Shown: positions 31,388 through 40,783 of the stretch, piece after piece
How positions within the stretch are numbered: the first letter of the stretch is position 1
Layout of the letters: every line of letters starts with the position of its first letter
Assembly: GCF_900106045.1 (NCBI RefSeq)
Contig: NZ_LT629802.1
Span: 3,348,001 to 3,412,000, forward strand
Direction: 5' to 3'
Source: Pseudomonas mucidolens
GTDB taxonomy: Bacteria > Pseudomonadota > Gammaproteobacteria > Pseudomonadales > Pseudomonadaceae
DNA: 64,000 nucleotides
Made by a program: the position numbers and the translations under genes
Notes under the pieces: model-generated
Database searches by the model: none
Told to the model about the DNA's origin: nothing
Seen by the model: only the letters and a program-made list of their open reading frames with translations

Positions 31388-31903
31388 ATGCCACGGCGCT
31401 TATTCAAACGGTACATGCCCGATCCGACCAGCATCAGGGAACACAAATCCTTACGCTTTTTCGGCAAGCTGCTCCATGACCCCAACCTCTGGCACCTCAA
31501 CCGACACTCGGTAGCGCGGGCCATGGCTGTAGGCTTGTTTGCCGCGTTCATCCCTATTCCCTTGCAAATGTTGCTGGCGGCCTTCCTCGCCATTTCCGTG
31601 CGCGGCAACATGCCCATCGCCGTAAGCCTGGTCTGGCTGACCAACCCCATCACCATGCCCGTCGTATTCTTCTGCACCTATATGACCGGTACGTGGCTGA
31701 TGAACATACCGCCACGCAGCCTTCCCGACGAACTGACCTGGGAATGGATCAGCGGTCAGCTATCAACGATGTGGCAGCCGTTTCTACTGGGCTCGATTGT
31801 GATGGGCCTGGTGCTGGCGGCACTGGCGTACTGCCTGACCATGACCTATTGGCGCTGGTGGGTGGGTCTTCAGTGGAAAAAACGCAAACTGCGCAACCGC
31901 TAG
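31388..31903 (+). CDS. DUF2062 domain membrane protein
   Basis: 171 residues with two hydrophobic segments (about 42-70 and 135-160) and the DUF2062 pattern RHSVARAMAVGLFAAFIP and WLTNPITMP. The function is unknown; the family often accompanies glycosyltransferases or comEC. It starts at an ATG at 31388 and is divergent from comEC with a 135-base shared promoter region. The preceding bases lack a strong ribosome site. Confidence 0.88.
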   Translation: MPRRLFKRYMPDPTSIREHKSLRFFGKLLHDPNLWHLNRHSVARAMAVGLFAAFIPIPLQMLLAAFLAISVRGNMPIAVSLVWLTNPITMPVVFFCTYMTGTWLMNIPPRSLPDELTWEWISGQLSTMWQPFLLGSIVMGLVLAALAYCLTMTYWRWWVGLQWKKRKLRNR

Positions 31904-32084
31904 CCACCTGCCCGGCGCCTTCCTTAATCGCCATTGCCCGATACCCGCGGTCGTCGAGGCACGCTCTTCACCTCATCTGATTATTTTGCGAGATTCCATG
32001 CTCCGCATATGGCTACACTGCGCAGGTGGTGCGGGCCGGATGCCTGCGTAGAATGTCGAAAACGGTGTGGTGCGGGAGAGTAGC

Positions 32085-34844
32085 GTGCTTAGAAGAATGG
32101 GGATAAAAGGCCGCGTACTGTTGCTGACCTTGTTGCCTACCAGCTTGATGGCGTTGCTTCTAGGGGGCTATTTTACCTGGATGCAGTTAGCGGACCTGCA
32201 GACCCAACTGCTCAATCGTGGCGAGATGATCGCCGAGCAGTTGGCGCCGCTGGTGGCTCCCGCGCTGGGCAGCAAGAACACCAAGCTGCTGGAACGAATT
32301 GCCACCCAGTCCCTGGAGCAAACCGATGTACGCGCCGTGTCTTTCCTGGCCCCGGACCGTTCGTCGCTGGCCCACGCCGGCCCGACCATGCTCAATGAGC
32401 CGCCTATCGGCAACAGTTCCCACCTGCTGCAACGTACCAGCAATGATGCCACCCGCTATTTACTGCCCGTGTTCGGCCGCCATCGCAATCTCGCCGGCGA
32501 GTTGATCCCCGATGAGTCCGACCGCCTGCTTGGCTGGGTCGAGCTGGAGTTGTCCCACAACGGCATGCTGCTACGCGGCTACCGCAGCCTGTTCGCCAGC
32601 TTGTTGCTGATCGCCATTGGCCTGATGTGTACCGCCGCCCTGGCGGTGCGCATGAGCCGCACGATCAACGCCCCCATCGGCCAGATCAAACAAGCAGTGG
32701 CGCAACTCAAGGACGGCAACCTGGAGACCCGCCTGTCACCACTGGGCAGCCAGGAGCTGGATCAACTGGCGTCGGGCATCAACCGGATGGCCGAAACCCT
32801 GCAAAATGCCCAAGAAGAATTGCAGCACAGTATCGATCAGGCCACCGAAGACGTACGCCAGAACCTGGAAACCATCGAAATCCAGAACATCGAACTGGAC
32901 CTGGCCCGCAAGGAGGCGCTGGAAGCCAGTCGTATCAAGTCCGAGTTCCTGGCCAATATGAGCCATGAAATTCGCACGCCGCTCAACGGTATCCTCGGCT
33001 TCACACACCTTTTGCAGAAAAGCGAGCTGTCGCCCCGTCAGCTGGATTACCTGGGCGCCATCGAAAAGTCCGCCGATAGCCTTCTGGGTATCATCAACGA
33101 AATTCTCGATTTCTCGAAAATCGAAGCCGGCAAGCTGGTCCTCGACAGCATTCCGTTCAATTTGCGCGACCTGCTGCAAGACACCCTGACCATCCTCGCG
33201 CCCGCCGCCCACGCCAAGCAACTGGAGTTGGTGAGCCTGGTTTATCGTGATACGCCGCTGTCCCTGGTCGGCGACCCGCTGCGCCTCAAGCAAATCCTTA
33301 CCAACCTGGTCAGCAATGCCATCAAGTTCACCCGCGAGGGCACCATCGTCGTCCGGGCGATGCTCGAAGATGAGCAACAAGACAGCGTGCAACTGCGCAT
33401 CAGCGTCCAGGACACCGGCATCGGTCTGTCCAACCAAGACGTGCGAGCGCTGTTCCAGGCGTTTAGCCAGGCAGACAACTCACTGTCCCGGCAACCCGGT
33501 GGCACCGGGCTCGGGCTGGTGATTTCCAAGCGCCTGATCGAGCAAATGGGCGGCGAAATCGGTGTCGAAAGCACACCAGGGCAAGGTTCGGAGTTCTGGG
33601 TCAGCCTGAGCCTGCCGAAAACCCGCGACGATATCGAAGACCTACCTTGCGCGCCGCTGCTGGGTCAACGCGTCGCCTTGCTGGAAAACCACGATCTGGC
33701 GCGCCAAGCCCTGCAACATCAATTGGAAGACTGCGGCCTGGAAGTCCCCCCGTTCAACAGCCTGGAAAACCTCACCAACGGGATCACCAGCGCCCACCAG
33801 ACCGAACAGGCAATCAACCTCGCGGTGCTCGGCATAACCGCTAATGACATTCCGCCAGAGCGCCTCAACCAGCACCTTTGGGATCTCGAGCATTTGGGCT
33901 GCAAAGTGTTGGTGCTGTGCCCGACCACCGAGCAGATGCTGTTCAGCCTGTCCGTGCCCAACCCCAACAGCCAGTTGCAGGCCAAACCGGCCTGCACGCG
34001 CAAACTCAAGCGCGTCCTGTCCGACCTGATCAGCCCACGGCCCTTGCGCAGCGACCCCGGGGAACCGTTGTCCAGCCGCGCGCCACGGGTGCTCTGCGTC
34101 GATGACAACCCGGCCAACCTGTTACTGGTGCAGACCCTGCTGGAAGACATGGGCGCCAAGGTCCAGGCGGTGGAAAGTGGCTACGCGGCCATCGAAGCGG
34201 TGAAAGATGAAACCTTTGACCTGGTGCTGATGGACGTGCAGATGCCAGGCATGGACGGGCGTCAAAGTGCCGAGGTGATTCGCCAATGGGAAAGCGAGCG
34301 CCCCGGCCACGGTACAGCGTTGCCCATTGTCGCCCTGACCGCCCACGCCATGGCCAACGAAAAGCGCGCGTTGCTGCAAAGCGGCATGGATGATTACCTG
34401 ACCAAGCCCATCAGCGAACGGCAACTGGCCCAGGTGGTACTGAAATGGACGGGCCTGGCCTTGCGCAATCAAAACCTTGAGCGTAGTGCCGAAGGTACCG
34501 GCCCCACGGTACAACTGCCGGTGCTGGACCAGGAGGAAGGCTTGCGCCTGGCCGCCAGCAAGGCTGACCTGGCGGCGGACATGCTGGCGATGCTGCTCGC
34601 CTCCCTGCAAGCCGACCGCGAAGCAATCAGCGTCGCCCGTGCGGACAACGACAACCATGCCTTGATCGAACGGGTCCACCGCCTCCACGGTGCGACCCGC
34701 TACTGTGGCGTACCGCAGTTGCGCGCGGCCTGCCAGCGCGCCGAAACCTTGCTCAAGCAGGACGACGCCAAGGCCATGGCCGCTCTCGACGCCCTGGACA
34801 TGGCGATTGCCCGTCTCGCCAGCGAGGCGCGGGTCAACGCTTGA
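32085..34844 (+). CDS. gacS: Hybrid sensor histidine kinase GacS (BarA type)
   Basis: The membrane kinase that phosphorylates GacA and so drives RsmX/Y/Z RNAs, secondary metabolism and biofilm control. 919 residues: two membrane helices (about 12-32 and 165-188) around a periplasmic sensor, HAMP (about 185-240), histidine kinase with His294 in MSHEIRTPLNG, ATPase with GTGLGLVIS, receiver with Asp717 in LMDVQMPGMDG, and Hpt with His868 in RLHGATRYCG. The full phosphorelay is intact. I chose GTG at 32085 after GGGAGAG. The next gene, ldhA, is the usual neighbour of gacS in Pseudomonas. Confidence 0.97.
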   Translation: MLRRMGIKGRVLLLTLLPTSLMALLLGGYFTWMQLADLQTQLLNRGEMIAEQLAPLVAPALGSKNTKLLERIATQSLEQTDVRAVSFLAPDRSSLAHAGPTMLNEPPIGNSSHLLQRTSNDATRYLLPVFGRHRNLAGELIPDESDRLLGWVELELSHNGMLLRGYRSLFASLLLIAIGLMCTAALAVRMSRTINAPIGQIKQAVAQLKDGNLETRLSPLGSQELDQLASGINRMAETLQNAQEELQHSIDQATEDVRQNLETIEIQNIELDLARKEALEASRIKSEFLANMSHEIRTPLNGILGFTHLLQKSELSPRQLDYLGAIEKSADSLLGIINEILDFSKIEAGKLVLDSIPFNLRDLLQDTLTILAPAAHAKQLELVSLVYRDTPLSLVGDPLRLKQILTNLVSNAIKFTREGTIVVRAMLEDEQQDSVQLRISVQDTGIGLSNQDVRALFQAFSQADNSLSRQPGGTGLGLVISKRLIEQMGGEIGVESTPGQGSEFWVSLSLPKTRDDIEDLPCAPLLGQRVALLENHDLARQALQHQLEDCGLEVPPFNSLENLTNGITSAHQTEQAINLAVLGITANDIPPERLNQHLWDLEHLGCKVLVLCPTTEQMLFSLSVPNPNSQLQAKPACTRKLKRVLSDLISPRPLRSDPGEPLSSRAPRVLCVDDNPANLLLVQTLLEDMGAKVQAVESGYAAIEAVKDETFDLVLMDVQMPGMDGRQSAEVIRQWESERPGHGTALPIVALTAHAMANEKRALLQSGMDDYLTKPISERQLAQVVLKWTGLALRNQNLERSAEGTGPTVQLPVLDQEEGLRLAASKADLAADMLAMLLASLQADREAISVARADNDNHALIERVHRLHGATRYCGVPQLRAACQRAETLLKQDDAKAMAALDALDMAIARLASEARVNA

Positions 34845-34867
34845 GCCTGCCAAGAAAGGAACATTTG

Positions 34868-35857
34868 ATGCGCATCATCCTCTTCAGCAGCCAGACCTAT
34901 GACCGCGACAGTTTTCTGGCTGAACCTTTGCCAGCCGGCATGCAACTGCAATTTCAACCCGCACGCCTGAACCTCGACACCGTAGCCCTGGCAGACAGGC
35001 ACGAGGTCGTCTGTGCCTTTATCAACGACGACCTCAGCGCCCCGGTGCTGGAACAGCTGGCCGCCGGCGGCACACGTTTGATCGCCCTGCGCTCCGCGGG
35101 CTACAACCATGTCGATCTGGCCGCCGCCAAACGCCTGGGGCTGACAATCGCCAGGGTGCCGGCCTACTCGCCTCACGCGGTGGCGGAGCACGCCGTTGCG
35201 CTGATCCTGGCCTTGAACCGCCGCTTGCACCGCGCCTATAACCGCACCCGCGACGGCGATTTCAGTCTGCATGGACTGACCGGTTTCGATCTGGTGGGCA
35301 AAACGGTCGGCGTGGTCGGGACCGGACAGATCGGCGCGACCTTCGCCAAGATCATGGCCGGCTTCGGTTGCACACTGCTGGCTTACGATCCCTATCCCAA
35401 CCCACAGGTCGAAGCCTTGGGCACTCGCTACGTAAGCCTGGAGACGTTGCTGGGCGAGGCGCAGATCATCAGCCTGCATTGCCCGCTGACCACCGACAGT
35501 AGACACCTGATCAATGCGCAATCCCTGGCCCACATGCAGCCCGGCGCCATGCTGATCAACACCGGGCGTGGCGGCCTGGTGGACACGCCGGCGCTGATCG
35601 ACGCGTTGAAGAACGGCCAGTTGGGTTATCTGGGGCTGGATGTCTATGAAGAAGAGGCTCAGTTGTTTTTCGAGGATCGCTCGGATCTGCCACTACAGGA
35701 CGACGTACTGGCACGCCTATTGACGTTTCCCAACGTGATCATCACCGCCCACCAGGCATTCCTGACCCGCGAGGCGTTGGCGGCGATTGCCGCGACCACG
35801 CTGGCAAACATCGCGGCGTGGGCAACCGATCAGCCACAAAACCTGGTGCACGGATGA
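34868..35857 (+). CDS. ldhA: Fermentative D-lactate dehydrogenase
   Basis: Reduces pyruvate to D-lactate with NADH. A D-2-hydroxyacid dehydrogenase fold with the NAD motif GVVGTGQIG (about 150-158), the Arg in LRSAGYNHVD, Glu in the GLDVYEEE region and a His in TAHQAFLT. 329 residues, normal length. The start is the ATG at 34868 with AAAGGA upstream. It lies 23 bases after gacS and may be partly co-transcribed with it. Confidence 0.94.
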   Translation: MRIILFSSQTYDRDSFLAEPLPAGMQLQFQPARLNLDTVALADRHEVVCAFINDDLSAPVLEQLAAGGTRLIALRSAGYNHVDLAAAKRLGLTIARVPAYSPHAVAEHAVALILALNRRLHRAYNRTRDGDFSLHGLTGFDLVGKTVGVVGTGQIGATFAKIMAGFGCTLLAYDPYPNPQVEALGTRYVSLETLLGEAQIISLHCPLTTDSRHLINAQSLAHMQPGAMLINTGRGGLVDTPALIDALKNGQLGYLGLDVYEEEAQLFFEDRSDLPLQDDVLARLLTFPNVIITAHQAFLTREALAAIAATTLANIAAWATDQPQNLVHG

Positions 35858-35928
35858 TCAGCGGTAACATGCCGCGCGCATGATGAGCAGGCGCCCGTGA
35901 TAGCATGCCGCGCCTATTTGGAGGATCC

Positions 35929-36369
35929 ATGGCCGAACACGATTTCCGCTTCAGCTTGCTGAGCCCACAACACACCCTGATCGAATGCCGTGCCCTGGTG
36001 CCGGGCCGTTATCAAGTCACTGGCAACGGTGGCTCGATCAAGCACGGCGACGTGCTGATCGTCACCCTGCGCGGCAGCAAAACCCTGTCGATGCGACTGA
36101 CTGTCGAGGGCGATGCACGTTACTCCATCCGCCCAGCCGGGCAATGGGTTGCCATGGCGCAAGGGCCGAAATTCGGCGAGCTGGAAATTCACACCTGGAA
36201 CGTCAACTGCGACAGCTGCGACGCGGTGCTGGAGTTTGAGTTCTCGGTCGAGACCAAGCTGACCAAGGAGCCACTGCAACCGGCCGCCAACGCGCGAATC
36301 GCCGAGTTGGGCTGGAGCACCGACGGCGACAAGCACCGCTGCCCGAAATGCCGCAAGGCCGCTCAATGA
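35929..36369 (+). CDS. Conserved hypothetical protein with zinc-ribbon-like cysteines
   Basis: 146 residues with no signal or membrane segment. It has two Cys pairs, CDSC (around residue 95) and CPKC (around residue 140), which could form a split zinc ribbon; the middle part is beta-rich. I do not recognise a function; a homologue is expected beside ldhA in P. aeruginosa. It starts at an ATG at 35929 after GAGGA. It overlaps the next gene by ATGA, so the two are coupled. Confidence 0.8.
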   Translation: MAEHDFRFSLLSPQHTLIECRALVPGRYQVTGNGGSIKHGDVLIVTLRGSKTLSMRLTVEGDARYSIRPAGQWVAMAQGPKFGELEIHTWNVNCDSCDAVLEFEFSVETKLTKEPLQPAANARIAELGWSTDGDKHRCPKCRKAAQ

Positions 36370-36770
36370 AGCGCCTAGGTGTGCTCGCAGCACTGGCAGG
36401 CGGCCTTGCCGGCTGCGCCAGCGACGAGGTCAAGCTCACACAGGACCACAGCTACGTGGTGGAGTGGATTGGTGAACGACCACTGATGGATTACGCCCAC
36501 CTGACCGTCACCCTCGGCGCCGATGGCCGGGCGTATGGCAATGGTGGCTGCAACCATTGGTTCGCACCGTACACCCTGGAGGGTGACACGCTCAGCTTTG
36601 GCAAGATTGGCAGCACTCGCAAACTCTGCCCAGAGGCGTTGATGGAGCAGGAACAGCGCTTTTTCAAGGCACTTGAGCGTGTACAGCGTTGGGATATTTC
36701 ACCGATTCAGCAGACGCGTTTCTGGCCAGCCGAGGGGAAACCGTTGCGGTTGTGGTTGGAAGAAGGTTGA
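36366..36770 (+). CDS. META/HslJ domain lipoprotein
   Basis: 134 residues. The N-terminal MKRLGVLAALAGGLAGC is a lipoprotein signal with the acylated Cys at 17. The rest matches the META domain found in heat-shock protein HslJ: GNGGCNHW and the later K-L-C-P segment, with two cysteines that could form a disulfide. HslJ-type proteins are tied to novobiocin resistance and stress in E. coli, but the role here is unknown. Start at 36366 overlaps the previous stop. Confidence 0.85.
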   Translation: MKRLGVLAALAGGLAGCASDEVKLTQDHSYVVEWIGERPLMDYAHLTVTLGADGRAYGNGGCNHWFAPYTLEGDTLSFGKIGSTRKLCPEALMEQEQRFFKALERVQRWDISPIQQTRFWPAEGKPLRLWLEEG

Positions 36771-36786
36771 TCTGACTCTCGTGGTC

Positions 36787-36827
36787 ACGGGCGGCGACTA
36801 CTCGCGACTACTGAGAGTTCCGCCCGT
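36787..36827. terminator. Hairpin between convergent genes, weak terminator candidate
   Basis: ACGGGCGG and CCGCCCGT form a perfect 8-bp stem in the 73-base gap between two convergent genes. No T-run follows on either strand, so it may act as an mRNA end-stabilising hairpin rather than an intrinsic terminator. Confidence 0.4.
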
Positions 36828-36843
36828 CCCACCGAAGCCTCTA

Positions 36844-37722
36844 TCAGACCTGCCGTAACTCAGCGGGCACAGAAGAACGCGCGCCCAACCGACTGATCCA
36901 CACCGCCGCCACAATCACCGCCCCGCCCAGAAACAATCGCCCCAACGGCTCATGCTGATTCCAGATCAACAAATTCAGCAACAAGCCCACCGGCACATGC
37001 AGATTGTTCATCACCGCCAGCGTGCCCCCGCTGACCAAGCATGCGCCCTTGTTCCACCAATACAGCCCTAACGCGGTACTGACCAACCCCAGGAACACCA
37101 GCACGCCCCACTGCAACGGTGCTTCGGGCAGGAAGTCGGCCTTGCCGAACACCAGGAACGCCGGCAACACCACCGCCAACGCCCCCAGGTAAAAGTAACC
37201 AAACCGTCGATAGTGCGGCAGATCGCTGGGATGACGCGCCACCAGGCGCCGGTACAGCACCTGTCCGGCGGCGTAGGTGAAGTTGGCCAATTGCAGCAGC
37301 AAAAAGCCCATGAAGAAATCCGGATTGACCTGATCCAGTCGGATCACCGCCGCGCCTGCCACCGCTACCAGCGCGGCCACCAGCGCCCAAGGATTGAAAC
37401 GCCGGTTCAACGCGTCCTCGATCAGCGTCACATGCAACGGCGTAAGGATGGTGAACAGCAACACTTCCGGCACCGTCAACACCCGGAAACTCAAATACAA
37501 GCAGACGTAAGTCACACCAAACTGCAACGCGCCAATCAGCAACATCCCGCGCATGAACGCAGGCTCGACCGAACGCCAGCGCGTCAACGGGATAAATACC
37601 AGCCCAGCCAATAACACCCGCACCAGCACGGCAAAATAACTGTCGACGTGACCGGCGAGGTATTCGCCGATCAAGCTGAAGGAAAACGCCTGAATCAGGG
37701 TAACAACCAGTAAATAGCCCAT
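36844..37722 (-). CDS. EamA (DMT) family transporter
   Basis: 292 residues with ten predicted membrane helices arranged as two EamA repeats. The C-terminal half includes the VFLGLVSTALGLYWWNKG segment. It matches the amino-acid/amine/carboxylate exporter subgroup, but substrate cannot be told. It starts at an ATG at 37722 and is convergent with the META lipoprotein. Confidence 0.87.
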   Translation of the reverse strand: MGYLLVVTLIQAFSFSLIGEYLAGHVDSYFAVLVRVLLAGLVFIPLTRWRSVEPAFMRGMLLIGALQFGVTYVCLYLSFRVLTVPEVLLFTILTPLHVTLIEDALNRRFNPWALVAALVAVAGAAVIRLDQVNPDFFMGFLLLQLANFTYAAGQVLYRRLVARHPSDLPHYRRFGYFYLGALAVVLPAFLVFGKADFLPEAPLQWGVLVFLGLVSTALGLYWWNKGACLVSGGTLAVMNNLHVPVGLLLNLLIWNQHEPLGRLFLGGAVIVAAVWISRLGARSSVPAELRQV

Positions 37723-37783
37723 GCTCGCCTCATCGTGAATGGGCGCGACCTTAGCGTTTTTTGATCCACGACGAAACTCAAGG

Positions 37784-37821
37784 CAAAAAAAAGCCCGACC
37801 TCGCTAAAGCGTCAGTCGGGC
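37784..37821 (-). terminator. Intrinsic terminator after azoR
   Basis: GCCCGAC pairs with GTCGGGC across a 15-base inner region that can itself pair (CGCT/AGCG), with a T8 tail on the minus strand. It lies about 100 bases after azoR and before the EamA gene, so it separates these two transcripts. Confidence 0.85.
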
Positions 37822-37924
37822 GGAGCACTCAGGAGCAACAAGTGCAAAGGGAGGTTCGGTACACGCACTTGAAGGGTTGCGTGACGCTATGAAAACACCG
37901 GGTGATTATCTGGCGATTAACACC

Positions 37925-38524
37925 TCAAGCGACCTGTGCCAACAGCGCCTTGGCATGGTTCAAGCCTTTTTCCTGGAAGTCGCCACCCAGATTCACCCCT
38001 TCGGCGTGAATGAACGCGACGTCATGGATACCGATAAACCCCATGACCTGACGCAAGTACGGTTCCTGGTGATCGCTGCTGGCTCCGGCATGAAGGCCAC
38101 CACGGGCGGTCAACACGAAAGCGCGCTTGCCGGTGAGCAGCCCCTGAGGACCGGTGGCGGTGTATTTGAAGGTCACGCCGGCACGCAACACATGATCGAG
38201 CCAGGCCTTGAGCGTGCTGGGAATCGCGAAGTTGTACATCGGTGCCGCCATCACCAGTACATCGGCGGCCAACAGCTCAGCGGTCAATTCGTTGGAGCGC
38301 TCCAGGGAGGCCTGTTCACGCGCATTGCGCTGTTCCGCCGGCCTCATCCAGCCGCCCAGCAGGTCGGCGTCCAAATGTGGAACCGGGTTGACGGCCACAT
38401 CACGCAAGGTGATCTGGTCGGTAGGATGAGCCGCTCGCCATTGGCTGATGAACTGCTCGGTCAGTTGGCGGGAAATCGAATCCTGCTGACGGGCACTGCT
38501 TTCGATGATCAGAACATTGGACAT
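37925..38524 (-). CDS. azoR: FMN-dependent NADH:quinone oxidoreductase/azoreductase
   Basis: 199 residues of the flavodoxin-like AzoR/AcpD family. It reduces quinones and azo dyes with NAD(P)H and is linked to electrophile stress. It has the N-terminal ESSARQQDSISR phosphate-binding loop, AAPMYNFAIPSTLKAWLDH for FMN binding and TARGGLH. It starts at an ATG at 38524. A divergent LysR gene lies one small gene away, which is the usual azoR3-type arrangement in Pseudomonas as I remember it. Confidence 0.93.
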   Translation of the reverse strand: MSNVLIIESSARQQDSISRQLTEQFISQWRAAHPTDQITLRDVAVNPVPHLDADLLGGWMRPAEQRNAREQASLERSNELTAELLAADVLVMAAPMYNFAIPSTLKAWLDHVLRAGVTFKYTATGPQGLLTGKRAFVLTARGGLHAGASSDHQEPYLRQVMGFIGIHDVAFIHAEGVNLGGDFQEKGLNHAKALLAQVA

Positions 38525-38623
38525 GGTTACGTAGGCTCCATCGGAGATTGCTGTAAGTCGATGGAGTGAAGGTTAAACAGAGCCCTTTCGATAAAAAAGC
38601 GTAAAAAACTGCTGTAACCCATC

Positions 38624-38639
38624 TATAAATTTGTTTATA
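38624..38639. promoter_or_regulatory. AT-rich palindrome upstream of azoR
   Basis: TATAAA-TTTG-TTTATA is a perfect inverted repeat centred about 107 bases before the azoR start. It has the symmetry expected of a regulator site and could be bound by the nearby LysR protein, but that link is inference. It has no terminator tail. Confidence 0.35.
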
Positions 38640-38674
38640 AGCGGAGCACGGCACGCGGCCTTCTCCGCTCCGGC

Positions 38675-38989
38675 TTATTTGGGTTCGCAGGTCAGCTTGA
38701 TGCGCATCTTGATAATGGAGCGACTGAACTTGACCGTGGTGTTGGTACTTTTACCCGCTGGAACCAGCACCTTGCGCACACGAGCCGGCTCCGGACCGTT
38801 GGTAAACGCGACCTTACACGTAGCGTCATTCGCGCCGTAGTTGCTGAGTTGAATGGAGCTGATATCGGCATCAACGTCAGAGGCGATGTAATCAATGCTG
38901 ACACCTTTGATCGATTTGGACACATCGATGGGATAGGCAAACGCGCTCAACGGCAGCAGCGCCAGCAATACGCAACAGAATTTCTTCAT
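38675..38989 (-). CDS. Small secreted protein of unknown function
   Basis: 104 residues starting at the ATG at 38989. A clear Sec signal (MKKFCCVLLALLPLSAFA) is cleaved after about residue 18. The mature domain is short and beta-rich, with two cysteines that may form a disulfide. I do not recognise a family with confidence. The longer frame to 39037 has no signal at its N-terminus and runs into the LysR promoter. It lies on the azoR strand, between azoR and the divergent LysR gene. Confidence 0.78.
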   Translation of the reverse strand: MKKFCCVLLALLPLSAFAYPIDVSKSIKGVSIDYIASDVDADISSIQLSNYGANDATCKVAFTNGPEPARVRKVLVPAGKSTNTTVKFSRSIIKMRIKLTCEPK

Positions 38990-39038
38990 TCGGCAGTCTC
39001 CAGTAAGGACTGCCAGCTTAGGACAAGAGGAGCTCATC

Positions 39039-39962
39039 TTGAAAGCGCCCCGCGTAACCCTTGATCAATGGCGCACACTGCAAGCCGTGGTCGACCACGG
39101 TGGCTTCGCCCAGGCGGCTGAAGTGTTGCACCGCTCGCAGTCCTCCGTGAGCTACACCGTGGCTCGCATGCAAGACCAGCTCGGCGTGCCGTTGTTGCGT
39201 ATCGACGGACGCAAGGCCGTGCTCACCGAGGCCGGCGAAGTCCTGCTGCGGCGCTCGCGCCAGCTGGTTAAAAATGCCAGCCAGCTGGAAGACCTGGCGC
39301 ACCATATGGAACAGGGTTGGGAAGCCGAAGTACGGCTGGTGGTCGATGCTGCCTATCCCAACGCCCGACTGGTGCGTGCCTTGAGCGCTTTCATGCCGCA
39401 AAGCCGCGGCTGCCGCGTACGCCTGCGTGAAGAAGTACTCTCCGGCGTCGAGGAACTGCTGATCGAGGGCGTGGCTGACCTTGCAATCAGTAGCTTCAGC
39501 ATTCCCGGTTACCTGGGCACGGAGCTGAGCGACGTGGAGTTTATCGCCGTGGCCCATCCCGAACATACGCTGCACCGGCTCAACCGTGAATTGAGCTTCC
39601 AGGACCTGGAAAGCCAGATGCAAGTCGTGATCCGTGACTCCGGCCGACAACAACCACGAGACGTCGGCTGGCTGGGGGCGGAACAACGCTGGACCGTCGG
39701 CAGCCTGGCCACCGCCGCGGCCTTCGTCGGCAGCGGCCTGGGGTTTGCGTGGCTGCCCCGGCACATGGTCGAGCGTGAACTCAAGGAGGGCGTGCTCAAG
39801 CAATTGCCCTTGGAGCAAGGTGGCAGCCGCCATCCGACCTTCTACCTGTTCTCAAACAAGGACAAACCCCTGGGTCCGGCCACGCAGATTCTCGTGGAAC
39901 TGCTGCGTACCTTTGACACCGCCCCGCTGGACGCACCCTTTGCCGCACCGCAGCAAGCCTGA
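39039..39962 (+). CDS. LysR family transcriptional regulator
   Basis: 307 residues with an N-terminal winged helix (about 5-65, QAAEVLHRSQSSVSYTVARMQ) and a periplasmic-binding-type effector domain (about 95-300). The start is a TTG at 39039 with GAGGAG nine bases upstream. It is divergent from the small secreted protein and azoR, so likely targets are those genes; the effector is unknown. The downstream hydrolase starts 14 bases after its stop and may share the transcript. Confidence 0.9.
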   Translation: MKAPRVTLDQWRTLQAVVDHGGFAQAAEVLHRSQSSVSYTVARMQDQLGVPLLRIDGRKAVLTEAGEVLLRRSRQLVKNASQLEDLAHHMEQGWEAEVRLVVDAAYPNARLVRALSAFMPQSRGCRVRLREEVLSGVEELLIEGVADLAISSFSIPGYLGTELSDVEFIAVAHPEHTLHRLNRELSFQDLESQMQVVIRDSGRQQPRDVGWLGAEQRWTVGSLATAAAFVGSGLGFAWLPRHMVERELKEGVLKQLPLEQGGSRHPTFYLFSNKDKPLGPATQILVELLRTFDTAPLDAPFAAPQQA

Positions 39963-39976
39963 CACGGAGGTCACCG

Positions 39977-40780
39977 ATGGCCTATTTCGAACATGAAGGT
40001 TGCACCCTGCATTACGAGGAATATGGCCACGGCGTGCCGCTTATCCTGATCCACGGCCTGGGCTCGAGTTGCCAGGATTGGGAGCTGCAGGTGCCGGTGC
40101 TGGCGAAGCACTATCATCTGGTCGTGGTGGACATACGCGGCCACGGTCGCTCCGACAAGCCCCGTGAGCGCTACAGTATCGAAGGATTCAGCGCCGATTT
40201 GCTGGCGCTGATCGAGCACCTGCGCCTGGAGCCAGCCCACGTGGTGGGTTTGTCCCTGGGCGGCATGATTGCCTTTCAACTGGCGGTGGATCAGCCGCAC
40301 TTGCTCAGAAGCCTGTGCATCGTCAACAGCGCACCGCAGGTCAAGGTCCGCACCGCCAGCGATTATTGGCAATGGGCCAAACGCTGGAGCCTGGCACGGA
40401 TACTCAGCCTGGACACCATCGGCAAGGCGTTGAGCAACAGGCTGTTTCCCGCGCCCGAACAGGCGGATCTGCGGCGCAAGATGACCGCGCGCTGGGCAAA
40501 AAATGACAAACATGCTTACCTCGCCAGCTTCGATGCGATCGTGGGCTGGGGCGTGCAGGAACGACTTTCGAGGATCACCTGTCCAACCCTGGTCATCAGC
40601 GCCGACCATGACTACACCCCGGTGGCACAGAAAGAAATCTATGTAAAACTGCTGCCCGATGCGCAACTGGTGGTGATCGAGAACTCCCGCCACGCAACGC
40701 CCCTGGATCAACCCGAAGTCTTTAACACCACCCTGCTCGACTTTCTGAAGAACGTCGAAACCACTACCCAGGATCATTGA
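39977..40780 (+). CDS. Alpha/beta hydrolase
   Basis: 267 residues with the nucleophile Ser93 in GLSLGG, an Asp in SADHDYTP (about 212) and the final His in SRHATP (about 240), a complete catalytic triad. The HGLGSS oxyanion loop is at 26-31. No signal peptide, so cytoplasmic. The substrate is unknown. It starts at an ATG at 39977 with GGAGG upstream. It is followed within four bases by ppiA, so it belongs to the same transcript. Confidence 0.88.
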   Translation: MAYFEHEGCTLHYEEYGHGVPLILIHGLGSSCQDWELQVPVLAKHYHLVVVDIRGHGRSDKPRERYSIEGFSADLLALIEHLRLEPAHVVGLSLGGMIAFQLAVDQPHLLRSLCIVNSAPQVKVRTASDYWQWAKRWSLARILSLDTIGKALSNRLFPAPEQADLRRKMTARWAKNDKHAYLASFDAIVGWGVQERLSRITCPTLVISADHDYTPVAQKEIYVKLLPDAQLVVIENSRHATPLDQPEVFNTTLLDFLKNVETTTQDH

Positions 40781-40783
40781 CCC

